From Chloroflexota bacterium (lineage in GTDB: Bacteria; Chloroflexota; Dehalococcoidia; UBA2979), in assembly GCA_026713865.1 (NCBI GenBank), contig JAPONQ010000014.1:37676-101675 (forward strand): a stretch of DNA of 64,000 nt. Reading direction: 5' to 3'. The notes below the pieces were generated by a model. That model did no database searches, had not been told where the DNA came from, and worked only from the letters and a program-made list of their open reading frames with translations. This document shows positions 26,620-35,796 of the stretch, in pieces. How positions within the stretch are numbered: the stretch's first letter is position 1; every line of letters begins with the position of its first letter. The position numbers and the translations under genes were made by a program.

Positions 26620-28305
26620 TCACGACCGCGCGGCGGGCGCGGCGCCGGCGCTCCACAGGGGCGCCAGGTGGGCCGCGTTGAACTCGTATCCATCCCATTC
26701 GTAGCCGTCGATTCCGGCAGCGAGATCCACCCTCTCGCGCGGCGCCAGCAGGGGAAACATCGCCGGCACCTGCTCGAGCAGCAAACGCTGCGCCTCCCGT
26801 GACTGCCGCGCCCGCCCCGCCGGTGTGATCTCCCCGAGAACCCGTCTCACCGCCGCGTCGTAGAGCGGGCTCGAGTAGCCCCACGGCGAGAATCGCCCCG
26901 TGGCGCCGACCGACGTGTGGAGCCGCAGGCCGATCTCGGGCGTCGTCAGTTCCTCGAGTTCGAAGAGCGTCGCCTCGAAGTCGCCGGCCTCGAAGGCACG
27001 GCGCCACTGCATGGACTCCCTGAGCACGAGCTGGGGGCGAAAACCCCCACTCTCCAGCTGGGCGACGATCATCTGGCCGAGCTCTCCCATTCCCTCGAGG
27101 GCCGGCGCGTCGAGACGGAACGACAGGCCGCTGTGCCCCGCCTGTTCGAGCAGCGATCGCGCGGCCGGCGGGTCGTACGCGAGCAGCGGATGCCCCGCGA
27201 GCAGCTCCGGCGGCAGCGCGTCCGCGCCCCAGGCCGGCCCGACCGGCCCGCTCGGCTCGCCGTCTCCCAGCTCCGCCAGCGCCGTGCGGTCGAGCGCGCG
27301 GGAGACGGCGGAGCGAACCCGGACGTCCTGGAACGCCGCCAGCCACCTCACCCGGTCGCCGCCCTTCTCGGGCAGGAGCGAGAGCCCGAGACCGCGGAGC
27401 CGGCGGGAGGGACGCGCCAGGCGACGGGCGCCGGCGCGCATCGCCGCCTGGCCCCGTCCGCCCGTCGCCGGAAGCACGTCGATCTGACCGAGCGCGAAGG
27501 CGTCGGCGAGCTCGGTCTCGTCCGCGACGCGGAGAAGCGCGACCGACTCGAGGCGCGGGAGGGGCGCGCGGTGATAGAGCGAGTTCGCCACCAGAAGGTC
27601 GCCCCCCGCCTCGCGAGCGACCGGAAGGAAGGGCCCGCTCCCGAGCGGGGCGTCGTGGCTTGCGTAGCTCGCCTCGTGCCCGATGCCGGCGCGGGAGGCG
27701 TCGGCCAGGTACTCGAAGAGCAGAGAGAACGGCGCCCGCAGGCGGAGCACGATCTCCTCCGGCGTCGGCGCCTCCACCGAGCGCACGACCTCCGTGAAGA
27801 GGAACTCCCCCCCTTCACGCCTCCGCGCAAAATCCCTCCGCACATCCTCCGCCGTCAGGGCGGCGGCGAGCCCGTGTGCGTCCGGATGGAAGCGCAGCCC
27901 GGGGCGCATCCGGAAGCGGGCGGTCAGCGCCTCCGAGTCGACTTCGGCGGCCGTCGCCAGGTCTCCGTAGACCGTGCCGTCCCGGACGTCGACCGCGACG
28001 AGGCAGGAGTAGACCAGCGGCAGCGCCTGCGGGGGCAGCGCAGCGTCATCACGCTCGCGCTGCCCGACCACTCCGAGCCGCAGTCGCCCGGCGCGGGCGG
28101 CGACGGGCGGGAGAGGCCACTCCGCGAGTCCGCCGGCGGTGCCCTCCTCGCGGCGGAACGGCAGGACGCGCCCGCCGCCCCCGCAGCTCGCGAACAGGAG
28201 CGCCGTGGCGGCGCCCGCCCCCAGGCGGAGGAGCTCGCGGCGGCTGCGTCTGGGCGCGGCCCCGGCTCCGGGCCGCCGCGGTGAGACGCCTGCGTTTTCG
28301 GTCAT
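26620..28305 (-). CDS. ABC transporter substrate-binding lipoprotein, family 5 (peptide/nickel type)
   Basis: 561 residues. The N-terminus carries a twin-arginine-like motif SRRELLRLG (residues 21-29), a hydrophobic stretch and a lipobox-like LFASC with Cys41, indicating Tat export and lipid anchoring. The mature part matches the SBP_bac_5 fold, with FRMRPGLRFHPD, LTAEDVRRDF, LGSGPFLPV, DVRVRSAVSRALDRTAL and YDPPAARSLLEQAG. Such proteins bind oligopeptides, dipeptides or nickel complexes. No permease or ATPase genes adjoin it, so it is an orphan here. The gene is divergent from the Rieske-like gene at 28462. Confidence 0.85.
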   Translation of the reverse strand: MTENAGVSPRRPGAGAAPRRSRRELLRLGAGAATALLFASCGGGGRVLPFRREEGTAGGLAEWPLPPVAARAGRLRLGVVGQRERDDAALPPQALPLVYSCLVAVDVRDGTVYGDLATAAEVDSEALTARFRMRPGLRFHPDAHGLAAALTAEDVRRDFARRREGGEFLFTEVVRSVEAPTPEEIVLRLRAPFSLLFEYLADASRAGIGHEASYASHDAPLGSGPFLPVAREAGGDLLVANSLYHRAPLPRLESVALLRVADETELADAFALGQIDVLPATGGRGQAAMRAGARRLARPSRRLRGLGLSLLPEKGGDRVRWLAAFQDVRVRSAVSRALDRTALAELGDGEPSGPVGPAWGADALPPELLAGHPLLAYDPPAARSLLEQAGHSGLSFRLDAPALEGMGELGQMIVAQLESGGFRPQLVLRESMQWRRAFEAGDFEATLFELEELTTPEIGLRLHTSVGATGRFSPWGYSSPLYDAAVRRVLGEITPAGRARQSREAQRLLLEQVPAMFPLLAPRERVDLAAGIDGYEWDGYEFNAAHLAPLWSAGAAPAARS

Positions 28306-28449
28306 CGGGCACAGCCTCCGGAGGGGGACGGCGCGGCGGCGGGCCCGGCGACGTCACGGACGGGCCGAGGACGCCGCCCCGCGCCGCCGATCGTAGCGGC
28401 GGGCGCGCCGCGGGCGCCAACGCCGCGATCCCGGGCGGGCGCCAGCGCC

Positions 28450-28455
28450 TACACT
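28450..28455 (+). promoter_or_regulatory. -10 hexamer TACACT placed for a leaderless transcript
   Basis: TACACT ends six bases before the GTG at 28462. There is no ribosome site in the short gap, so the mRNA is probably leaderless. No -35 is seen. Confidence 0.4.
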
Positions 28456-28461
28456 CGGAGC

Positions 28462-29007
28462 GTGCAGACACCCCCCCTCGCACCCCGCCGCACGCCCAGG
28501 CCCGGGCGGGTGCTCGCCATCGTCGGCGCCGCGGCGCTGCTCGTGATCACGGCGGCCGGCACCTGCACGGCGCTCGTGCTGACCCGCGCGCACGACGATG
28601 TGCTCGTGCTCGCTCTCGACGACGTGCGGGCGGGCAACGCGCGGCTCGTGCCGCTGAGCCGCTTCGGCGCCGACGAAGCGGGGCGCACGCACGGACTGTG
28701 GGTCGTGCGTGCCGCCGAGGGCCCGGTCGCCGCCCTGCTGACCGTCGATCCGCACTCGGGATGCCGCGTGGAGTGGCGCGCCGACGGGGAGTTCGCCGGC
28801 ATCTCGCCGATCCTGCGCGACCCGTGCACGGGATCGATCTACGACGCCGCCGGCATCCGTCTCTTCGGCCCCGCGCCGCGCGGACTCGACCGCTTCCCCG
28901 CCACCGTTGATCGCGAGAGGGACGCGATCACGATCGAGCTCTCCAGGCGGCAGGCCGGCCCGCCCTCATCCGGGGCCGGGAACCGGCCGGCGCCGGCCGG
29001 CGACTGA
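28462..29007 (+). CDS. membrane-anchored Rieske-like protein lacking most cluster ligands
   Basis: 181 residues with one N-terminal membrane helix (about residues 17-41). The distal part follows the Rieske fold of quinol-cytochrome c reductases: D96-P-H-S-G-C101, then D120-P-C122-T-G-S-I-Y-D, then the typical ending LFGPAPRGLDRFPATVD. In an intact Rieske protein the boxes read C-x-H-x-x-C and C-x-C-H-G-S. Here both cluster cysteines are Asp and the second His is Thr, while the two disulfide cysteines (101 and 122) and one His remain. A [2Fe-2S] cluster therefore cannot form as usual. No cytochrome b gene is nearby. The function is unknown. Confidence 0.75.
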   Translation: MQTPPLAPRRTPRPGRVLAIVGAAALLVITAAGTCTALVLTRAHDDVLVLALDDVRAGNARLVPLSRFGADEAGRTHGLWVVRAAEGPVAALLTVDPHSGCRVEWRADGEFAGISPILRDPCTGSIYDAAGIRLFGPAPRGLDRFPATVDRERDAITIELSRRQAGPPSSGAGNRPAPAGD

Positions 29008-29060
29008 GGTCGCCCGTCGCGCCCGGGCTCGCGGGCGCCCCCGCGGCGGAAGGGCCGCGC

Positions 29061-29420
29061 TCACCAGACGCCGAGCATCATCCTGACCTCCTCCGAGGCC
29101 ATGGTGCGCGGATCCCACGGCGGGTCCCAGACGATGTTCACCTCGACGTCCTCGACGCCGGGCAGCTGGCTGACCAGGTGATAGATCTGCCCCTGCAGCA
29201 TCGGCCCCACCGGACATCCCGGGGAGGTGAGGGTCATCGTAACGGTTGTGATCCCGTCATCATCGATCTCGATGCCGTAGACGAGGCCCAGCTCCACGAT
29301 GCTCATGCGAAGCTCGGGATCCTCGACGGTCCGCACCACCTCCATCAGATCCTCGGCGGTGGGACGGGCACCCAGACCCTCGCCCACGCCGTACGCCGAC
29401 CCCGCGCCCTGCTCAGTCAT
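29061..29420 (-). CDS. sufT: SufT-like Fe-S assembly factor (DUF59/MIP18 family)
   Basis: 119 residues, DUF59 family. The conserved blocks are EVVRTVEDPELRMSIVELGLVYGI, VTMTLTSPGCPVGPML with the conserved Cys, and VEVNIVWDPPWDPRTMASEEVR. SufT aids maturation of Fe-S proteins under high Fe-S demand. The ATG at 29420 overlaps the sufU stop by eight bases. It is the last gene of the SUF operon, and the next gene on the other side is convergent. PaaD-like phenylacetate function is unlikely because of the operon context. Confidence 0.9.
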   Translation of the reverse strand: MTEQGAGSAYGVGEGLGARPTAEDLMEVVRTVEDPELRMSIVELGLVYGIEIDDDGITTVTMTLTSPGCPVGPMLQGQIYHLVSQLPGVEDVEVNIVWDPPWDPRTMASEEVRMMLGVW

Positions 29421-29907
29421 CGCCGGAGCTCCTCTCATCCGTTGTGACCCGGTCCGCCGAACGTGCGTCTCCGCGGCCGGCCGCCAGAAGGGCCTGCTCG
29501 AGCGTCTTCCACCCGAGCGAGGCGCACTTGATGCGCACGGGGAACTTCGCGACGCCGGCGAGCGCTTCGAGGTCGCCGAAGTCCTCCGGTGCCGCCCCCG
29601 AGGTCATCATTTCCTGGAAGGCGTCGACGCCGGCCCTCGCTCGGCCGGCGGAGCGGCCCGCCACGTACTCCATCATCAGCGAGGCCGACGCCTGCGAGAT
29701 CGAGCACCCCGCTCCCTCGAAAGCCACCTCGACCAGGTGGTCCCGGTCGTCCAGCCGCACGTCGACGGTGAGCTGGTCACCACAGAGCGGGTTGGCGCCG
29801 TCGGCGGAGACGACCCCCTCCCCCGTCAACCGGCCGCGCCGGCGCGGGTTGCGGTAGTGGTCGAGCAATATCGCGCGGTAGAGATCGTCGACGTCAAGAG
29901 CCGGCAT
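29413..29907 (-). CDS. sufU: SufU, zinc-dependent sulfurtransferase partner of SufS
   Basis: 164 residues, IscU/SufU fold. The opening LYRAILLDHYRNPRRRGRL is typical. The three conserved cysteines are Cys42 (NPLCGD), Cys68 (GAGCSIS) and Cys128 (RIKCASLGW). The insertion between the second and third cysteine blocks matches SufU, which accepts persulfide sulfur from SufS at a zinc site, rather than IscU. The start overlaps the sufS 3' end. The C-terminus is a charged tail (SADRVTTDERSSGDD). Confidence 0.94.
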   Translation of the reverse strand: MPALDVDDLYRAILLDHYRNPRRRGRLTGEGVVSADGANPLCGDQLTVDVRLDDRDHLVEVAFEGAGCSISQASASLMMEYVAGRSAGRARAGVDAFQEMMTSGAAPEDFGDLEALAGVAKFPVRIKCASLGWKTLEQALLAAGRGDARSADRVTTDERSSGDD

Positions 29908-31216
29908 CGCCGAAGAACCTCGCCGTCCGCCGGAGCGCCTCCGAGAGCGCGTCCAGTTCCGAGCGCGTGTTGTAGAGGTAGACCGAGGCGCGGGTGGTGG
30001 CCGCGACGCCGAGGCTCTCCATCACCGGCTGCGCGCAGTGGTGGCCGGCACGCACGGCCACCCCCTGGCTGTTCAGCAGCTGCCCCACGTCGTGCGGGTG
30101 CACTCCCTCCAGCGAGAAAGAGAAGACGCCCCCCCGGCGGTGCGCATCGCGCGGGCCGTGGAGCGTCAACCCCGGGACGTCGCCGAGCACCGCGAGCCCG
30201 TGGTCTATCAGGTCGAGCTCGTGCCGCCTCACCGCATCGAGCCCGAGCGCCCGCAGGTAGTCGATAGCCGTCCCGAACGCCACGACATCGGCGAAGTTCG
30301 GGGTTCCGGCCTCGAAGCGGTGCGGTATCTCATTCCAGGTCGACCGCTCCAGCGAGACGGTGAGGATCATGTCGCCGCCGCCCATGAGGGGGCGCATCGA
30401 CTCCAGTACCTCCATGCGACCCCAGAGCACGCCGACTCCCGTCGGACCGAGCATCTTGTGCGCCGAGAAGGCGAGGAGATCGGCGCCGAGCTCGTTCACG
30501 TCGACGGGCATGTGCGGGACGCTCTGCGCACCGTCGACGAGCACGAGCGCACCCGCGTCGTGCGCGAGGTCCGCGAGCTCCCGCACCGGCACGACCGTCC
30601 CGAGCGCGTTCGAGACCTGGGTGATGGCGAGCAGCCGCGTACGAGGTCCGATCACGGCGCGCGCGGCGTCGAGGTCGAGCGTGCCGTCGGGGCTCATCGG
30701 GATCACCCGCAGCACGACGCCTCGATCGTCCCGCAACATCTGCCAGGGCACGATGTTCGAGTGGTGCTCGATCTCCGAGATCACGACCTCATCGCCCGGC
30801 CCGAGCCGGGCACGCGCCCACCCGTGCGCGACGAGATTGATCGACGCCGTCGTGCCGCTGGTGAAGATGATCTCGCGCTCCGAGGCGCCTCCGATGAGCG
30901 CGCGGACCTTCTCGCGCACACCCTCGTAGAGCTCGGTTGCCTCCACGGAGAGCGTATGGACGCCGCGGTGCACGTTGGCGTTGTGGTCGCGGTAGAAGCG
31001 CGTCAGCTCCGCGAGTACCTGCACGGGGCGCTGCGAGCTCGCCGCCGAGTCGAGATAGACGAGGGGCTCGCCCTCGATCCGGCGCCTCAGGATCGGGAAG
31101 TCACGGCGGATGGCGGCGATGTCGAAGGGGCGGCGCGCCCCGATATCCGGGGTGAGCGGATCGCTCGAGACCGTCACGCCGCGCGCGCTCTCACGCGTCG
31201 CAATCGACGTAGACAT
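29894..31216 (-). CDS. sufS: cysteine desulfurase SufS
   Basis: 440-residue group II cysteine desulfurase that releases sulfur from cysteine for cluster assembly. The PLP lysine is Lys254 (LLAFSAHKMLGPTG). The PLP-contacting His is in SEIEHHSNIVPW, and the persulfide Cys in VRAGHHCAQP. The N-terminus FDIAAIRRDFPILRR and YLDSAASSQRP are standard. The ATG at 31216 overlaps the Rieske ferredoxin gene by 26 bases, so the first residues could be shorter by a later start. It partners with sufU directly downstream. Confidence 0.95.
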   Translation of the reverse strand: MSTSIATRESARGVTVSSDPLTPDIGARRPFDIAAIRRDFPILRRRIEGEPLVYLDSAASSQRPVQVLAELTRFYRDHNANVHRGVHTLSVEATELYEGVREKVRALIGGASEREIIFTSGTTASINLVAHGWARARLGPGDEVVISEIEHHSNIVPWQMLRDDRGVVLRVIPMSPDGTLDLDAARAVIGPRTRLLAITQVSNALGTVVPVRELADLAHDAGALVLVDGAQSVPHMPVDVNELGADLLAFSAHKMLGPTGVGVLWGRMEVLESMRPLMGGGDMILTVSLERSTWNEIPHRFEAGTPNFADVVAFGTAIDYLRALGLDAVRRHELDLIDHGLAVLGDVPGLTLHGPRDAHRRGGVFSFSLEGVHPHDVGQLLNSQGVAVRAGHHCAQPVMESLGVAATTRASVYLYNTRSELDALSEALRRTARFFGDAGS

Positions 31217-31502
31217 CCGCGCCGTCGACCGTCACGGCATACGCACGCACGCCGCGCACCGCCGGGAGCGTGAGTGCGCGACCGCTCCTGGCGTCGAAGG
31301 CGGCACCGTGCCGCGGGCAGATCACGCGCGAGCCGACCAGGCGGCCGTCGCCGAGCGGCCCGCCGTCGTGGGTGCAGAGATTGTCGATGGCGTGGATCTC
31401 GCCGTCGACGTTCGCGAGCGCGATCGAGCGCTCGCCGCAGGCGACCGTGCGCACGTGACCCTCCGGCACGTCGGCAACCGCGCAGACGCGCACGCCGCTC
31501 AC
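31191..31502 (-). CDS. Rieske-type [2Fe-2S] ferredoxin
   Basis: 103-residue soluble Rieske ferredoxin. The cluster ligands are Cys43 and His45 (CTHDGG) and Cys62 and His65 (CPRHGAAFD). It lacks the disulfide cysteines, as expected for the low-potential ferredoxin type. Within SUF operons such proteins probably supply electrons for cluster assembly or sulfur reduction; this role is inferred. The GTG start overlaps the sufD stop (GTGA). All four ligands are intact, in contrast to the Rieske-like protein at 28462. Confidence 0.93.
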   Translation of the reverse strand: MSGVRVCAVADVPEGHVRTVACGERSIALANVDGEIHAIDNLCTHDGGPLGDGRLVGSRVICPRHGAAFDARSGRALTLPAVRGVRAYAVTVDGADVYVDCDA

Positions 31503-32764
31503 GAGAGATCCGCCGACGCGAGCTTCGCGTGGACCGCCGCGGCGAGTTCGTCGCCGAGCCCCTCGAGCGGGATGCGCCGCGCGACCGGGTCGAAGAAGCC
31601 GGCGACCAGGAACTGCAGCGCCGTTCGCTCATCGAGGCCACGGCTCTGCAGGTAGAAGAGCGCCTCTTGGTCGACGGGACCGACGGTCGCTCCGTGCCCG
31701 CAGCGGATCACCTCGGAGGTCAGGATCTCCAGCACCGGGTCCGAGTCGGCCTTGGCGTGCCGGGAGAGGAGAAGGTTGCGATTCTCCTGCTCGGCGGCGG
31801 CGCCGGCCGCGGTCTCCTCGACACGGGTGATGCCGTAGTAGACGGAGCGCGAGGAACCGGCGAGGGCCGCCTTGATCTCCACGTTGGAGGTCGTCCGCGG
31901 CCCCAGGTGGTCCTGCAGCGTCACGAAGTCGAAGTGCTGGTCGCCATCGCCGAGCGCCACCCCCCGGAACTCGGAATGCGCGCCCTCCCCCTCGAGCAGG
32001 GACTCCAGGGTCTGCTTGACCAGGCGCCCGCCGATCGCCAGCGTCGCCACCTCGAGCGTGGCGCTGCGGCCGAGACGCGCGCGAAGCGTCGTGAACTCCC
32101 GGGTCTGGGCACCCCACCCGCCGTCCAGAAGCAGGCGCACGAGCGCGTGATCGGCGCACGAGATCTCGGCGACCGCCGGAACCAGAAGCGGCCCGTCGCC
32201 GGAGCGCAGACGCACGACGATCGTCGCCTCGGACCGCTCCTCGGCGACGACGAGAATCCGCGGCAGCAGCGCGGACGGCGCGCCGGCGGGCACGTCCGCA
32301 GCGGTGACCTCGACCACGATCGGGCGCTCCACGGCCGAACCGCGCGGCAGGTGAACGAGCACGCCGGCGTTCCACCTCGCAGCGTTGGCCGCAACGAAGC
32401 GCCCCTCGGTGCTCGCCACGAGGCTGCCGAGGTGCGATCGAACGACCTCGGCTCGCGAGTCCAGCGCCTCCGCGATCGTGCCCGCGTAGGCTCCCGGAGG
32501 GAGATCGGCCTCAACGCGCAGGGCCGGCGGGTGCAGGGCGTGATCTTCGATCGCCAGCGATGAGACGTCGGTATAGCGCCACGGGCGCAGCGCCGGCGTC
32601 GGCATGGCGGTCGCCGCGAAGGCGCGGGCACCCTCGGCTCGACGGTCGATGAGCCACGGGGGCTCCGAGTCGCCCCTCGCAGCATGCACGACGTCCCGCT
32701 CCCCGTACGGGTCCGCCGCGAGCGTCGCCTGGCCGCTGATCCCCTGAAGTTCGCCCTTCGCCAT
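31499..32764 (-). CDS. sufD: SUF scaffold subunit SufD
   Basis: 421-residue SufBD-family protein. The C-terminal beta-helix core has the blocks FDFVTLQDHLGPRTTSNVEIKAALAG, SVYYGITRVEE, NLLLSRHAKADSDPVLEILTSEVIRCGHGATVGPVDQEALFYLQSRG and the closing helix. SufD forms the SufBCD scaffold that assembles Fe-S clusters. The ATG at 32764 overlaps the sufB stop (TGATG). The frame is open upstream within sufB, but that part is not SufD-like. The N-terminal region is divergent, as usual. Confidence 0.94.
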   Translation of the reverse strand: MAKGELQGISGQATLAADPYGERDVVHAARGDSEPPWLIDRRAEGARAFAATAMPTPALRPWRYTDVSSLAIEDHALHPPALRVEADLPPGAYAGTIAEALDSRAEVVRSHLGSLVASTEGRFVAANAARWNAGVLVHLPRGSAVERPIVVEVTAADVPAGAPSALLPRILVVAEERSEATIVVRLRSGDGPLLVPAVAEISCADHALVRLLLDGGWGAQTREFTTLRARLGRSATLEVATLAIGGRLVKQTLESLLEGEGAHSEFRGVALGDGDQHFDFVTLQDHLGPRTTSNVEIKAALAGSSRSVYYGITRVEETAAGAAAEQENRNLLLSRHAKADSDPVLEILTSEVIRCGHGATVGPVDQEALFYLQSRGLDERTALQFLVAGFFDPVARRIPLEGLGDELAAAVHAKLASADLS

Positions 32765-34182
32765 CAGCCGACCGAGCCCTCCATCTGGAGCTCGATCAAG
32801 CGGTTGAGCTCGATGGCGTACTCCATCGGGAGTTCCTTCACGATCGGCTCGACGAAGCCGTTGACGACCATCTTGGCCGCCTCCTCCTCGGTGATGCCCC
32901 GCGACATCAGGTAGAAGAGCTGGTCCTCGCCGACCTTGGAAACGGAGGCCTCGTGCCCGATGTTCACGCGCTCCTCGTCGACCTCCATGGTGGGATAGGT
33001 GTCGGAGCGCGAGCGCTCGTCGAGCAGCAGCGCGTCGCAGCGCACCGTCGAGCTCGAGTCCTCGGCGCCCTCGTGCACCTTGAGCAGGCCGCGATAGGAG
33101 GTGCGGCCCGATCCGCGCGACACCGACTTCGAGACGACCGCCGACGTCGTCCGCGGCGCGACGTGGACGACCTTGCCGCCGGCGTCCTGGTGCTGACCGT
33201 CGCCGGCGAACGCGAGCGAGAGGATCTCCCCGTGGGCGCCGGGCTCCATCAGGAAGACGGAGGGGTACTTCATCGTGAGCTTGGATCCGATGTTGCCGTC
33301 CACCCACTCCATGACCGCGTTCTCGTAGGCGGCGGCGCGCTTGGTCACGAGGTTGTAGACGTTGTTGGACCAGTTCTGGATGGTCGTGTAGCGGACGCGC
33401 GCATCCTTCTTGACGATGATCTCCACCACCGCCGAGTGCAACGAGTCCGTGCTGTAGATCGGCGCCGTGCAACCCTCGACGTAGTGCACGTACGAGCCCT
33501 CGTCGGCGATGATCAGCGTCCGCTCGAACTGCCCCATGCTCTCGGTGTTGATCCGGAAGTACGCCTGCAGCGGGATCTCGACGTGCACCCCCGGCGGGAC
33601 GTAGATGAAGGACCCGCCCGACCACACCGCGGAGTTGAGCGCAGCGTAGCGGTTGTCGGCGGAGGGGACGAGGGTGCCGAAGTGCTCGCGCACGAGCTCC
33701 TCGTGCTCGGCGAGTCCCTGATCCATGCCGAGGAAGAGCACGCCCTTCTCCGCCAGATCCTCACGGATGTTGTGGTAGACGACCTCGGAGTCGTACTGCG
33801 CCCCCGCCCCGGCGAGGAACTGCTTCTCCGCCTCCGGGATGCCGAGCTTGTCGAATGTGTCCTTGATGTACTCGGGGACGTCGTCCCAGTTCGTGGAGTC
33901 GCGATCGGTCGCGCGCACGTAGTAGTGGATCTTGTCGAAGTCGATCGCAGCAAGGAGTGCGGGGCTCCCGGCCCAGGTCGGGTCGTCCTTCTCGCAGAAG
34001 GTGCGGTAGGCATCGACACGGTACTCGGTCATCCACTCCGGCTCGCTCTTGAGCGCGGAGATCTCGCGCACGATCTCCTCCGAGAGGCCGGGCTCGGCGA
34101 TGAAGAGCGGCTTCTCGTCGTCGTGGAAGCCCCACTTGTACTCGCCGACGACATCCCGGACGCGCGGATTCACGGTGGTCAC
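32764..34182 (-). CDS. sufB: SUF scaffold subunit SufB
   Basis: 472 residues, highly conserved. Diagnostic segments include [67 protein letters not shown] (the acceptor Cys), [13 protein letters not shown], and the C-terminal [20 protein letters not shown] block. SufB is the main scaffold receiving sulfur from SufS/SufU. The GTG start overlaps the sufC stop (GTGA). It is the most readily recognised gene of the operon. Confidence 0.97.
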   Translation of the reverse strand: MTTVNPRVRDVVGEYKWGFHDDEKPLFIAEPGLSEEIVREISALKSEPEWMTEYRVDAYRTFCEKDDPTWAGSPALLAAIDFDKIHYYVRATDRDSTNWDDVPEYIKDTFDKLGIPEAEKQFLAGAGAQYDSEVVYHNIREDLAEKGVLFLGMDQGLAEHEELVREHFGTLVPSADNRYAALNSAVWSGGSFIYVPPGVHVEIPLQAYFRINTESMGQFERTLIIADEGSYVHYVEGCTAPIYSTDSLHSAVVEIIVKKDARVRYTTIQNWSNNVYNLVTKRAAAYENAVMEWVDGNIGSKLTMKYPSVFLMEPGAHGEILSLAFAGDGQHQDAGGKVVHVAPRTTSAVVSKSVSRGSGRTSYRGLLKVHEGAEDSSSTVRCDALLLDERSRSDTYPTMEVDEERVNIGHEASVSKVGEDQLFYLMSRGITEEEAAKMVVNGFVEPIVKELPMEYAIELNRLIELQMEGSVG

Positions 34183-34994
34183 TTGTCGCCTCCCGCCGCT
34201 ACGGCCACCGTCGCGGCCTCCTGGTTGACTTCCCGGAGAATCGGATCGTAGCCCTGGGCCTCGATGCGCTTGGCAAGCGCGGCGTCGCCGGAGCGGACGA
34301 TGCGGCCGTCCACCAGCACGTGCACGAAGTCCGGCGTGACGTAGTTCAGGATCCGCTCGTAGTGGGTGATGATGAGGATGCCGACGTCCGGCGTGCGCAG
34401 GGCGTTCACTCCCTCCGCCACCGTCCGCAGGGCGTCGACGTCGAGGCCCGAGTCTGTTTCGTCGAGGACGGCGACCGTGGGCTTGAGCATTCCCAGCTGC
34501 AAGATCTCGGCGCGCTTCTTTTCGCCGCCGGAGAAGCCCTCGTTCACGTAGCGCCGCGCGAAGGACTCATCCATCTTCAGCGCGGCCAGCGTCTCTCGCA
34601 GCTCCGTGAGGAACTCGCGCGCCGGCGGCTCCGTGCCGCGGCGCGCCTTCAGCGAGGCGCGCAGCAGATTGACCATCGTCACGCCGGGGATCGCCGTCGG
34701 GTACTGGAAGGAGAGGAAGAGCCCCCGGCGGGCGCGCTCGTCGGGCGAGAGCTGCGTGATGTCCTCTCCCTGGAAGTAGACGCACCCCTCGTCGACGACA
34801 TAGGCCGGACTTCCGGCGATGGCGTTTGCGAGCGTGCTCTTGCCCGATCCGTTCGGCCCCATCAGCGCATGGACCTCGCCCGGCCGCACGGTGAGGTCGA
34901 CTCCCCGCACGATCTGCAGCCCCGGCGGGCCGGCGATGCTGACCTTCAGTCCCCGAACGTCCAGGATCGGCGCCGGCGGCGCTCCCTCGCTCAT
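34179..34994 (-). CDS. sufC: SUF ATPase SufC
   Basis: 271-residue ABC-type ATPase. Walker A is GPNGSGKST, the signature is [15 protein letters not shown], and Walker B is [17 protein letters not shown], the last three features characteristic of SufC. It is cytoplasmic and drives conformational change in SufBCD. It has a standard ATG at 34994 with GAGGTCAAG upstream. The gap to the sufR stop is 55 bp. The gene order sufR-sufC-sufB-sufD differs from the usual actinobacterial sufR-B-D-C-S-U-T order. Confidence 0.96.
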   Translation of the reverse strand: MSEGAPPAPILDVRGLKVSIAGPPGLQIVRGVDLTVRPGEVHALMGPNGSGKSTLANAIAGSPAYVVDEGCVYFQGEDITQLSPDERARRGLFLSFQYPTAIPGVTMVNLLRASLKARRGTEPPAREFLTELRETLAALKMDESFARRYVNEGFSGGEKKRAEILQLGMLKPTVAVLDETDSGLDVDALRTVAEGVNALRTPDVGILIITHYERILNYVTPDFVHVLVDGRIVRSGDAALAKRIEAQGYDPILREVNQEAATVAVAAGGDK

Positions 34995-35049
34995 CGTGAT
35001 TCTTGACCTCCTCCGCGCCGGCCGGGGCCGGTTCTGGTCTCGCTCGCCC

Positions 35050-35730
35050 TCACGCGATCACGCGCCGGGCCTCGCCCGCCGCCTTCTCCGGAACGCCCTT
35101 CGCCACGACGTACTCACAGACCGGGGCGCCCTTCGCGACGGTGCCCACCTGCTCCACCGGTGCGTCCAGCAACAGCTCGATGGTCCGGCGGTCGGCCTCG
35201 CAGGCCGCGTGCGTCTCGGCCGCTGCGGAACGATAGGGGCAATCCAGGTTCCGCAGGCGGAACAGCCCGTCCTCCTCGGCGGCGTCGTGCAGGATCCCCT
35301 CCTCGCACAGCGTCGCGGTGACCTGACGGACGCGCTCTCCCAGCTCCCCCGCGGTGACGCTCGGGCGGTGCGCCTGCGCCACCTCCTCCGCCACGCGGTC
35401 GAAGATGCGATCGAGCACGGCGGAGCCGTCGGATCCGGCGATCTCGGCCGCGTCCAAACCGGCAAGCGCCGGGTAGATCCGCTCGAGCAGCCGCAGGTAG
35501 CTCGGTGCGCGGGTGCGCTCTTCCCCTTCGCTCGAGAGCGAGTAGAGCGTGACCGGCCGCCCCCGCGGCTGACGCTCGAACTCCGCGCCGAGCAGGCCGT
35601 CGGCGAGCAGAATGTCGACGTGGCGACGCACGGAGCCGACGGAGAGGCCGAGCGCCTCAGCGAGGTCGCCGGCCGAGCGTCGGGGTTGCTCCGCGAGGAG
35701 GCGCACGATGGCGTCGCGCGTGGTCTCCAT
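35050..35730 (-). CDS. sufR: SufR-type Fe-S sensing transcriptional regulator
   Basis: 226 residues. An N-terminal winged helix (RDAIVRLLAEQPRRSAGDLAEALGLSVGSVRRHVDILLADGLL) has helix-turn-helix character; only its role is asserted. A basic wing GRPVTLY follows. The C-terminal half has Cys164 (LDCPYR), Cys177 (HAACEAD) and Cys205 (APVCEY), the pattern that binds a 4Fe-4S cluster in SufR repressors. It heads the SUF operon and is expected to repress it when its cluster is present. The ATG at 35730 follows GGAGGTGA; an in-frame GTG lies four codons earlier. Confidence 0.92.
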   Translation of the reverse strand: METTRDAIVRLLAEQPRRSAGDLAEALGLSVGSVRRHVDILLADGLLGAEFERQPRGRPVTLYSLSSEGEERTRAPSYLRLLERIYPALAGLDAAEIAGSDGSAVLDRIFDRVAEEVAQAHRPSVTAGELGERVRQVTATLCEEGILHDAAEEDGLFRLRNLDCPYRSAAAETHAACEADRRTIELLLDAPVEQVGTVAKGAPVCEYVVAKGVPEKAAGEARRVIA

Positions 35731-35796
35731 CTGTCGCGTCACCTCCGGATGCGGGAGCGAATGCGGGCCGCGCTCCGGCGATGCCCGTCCGATCCC

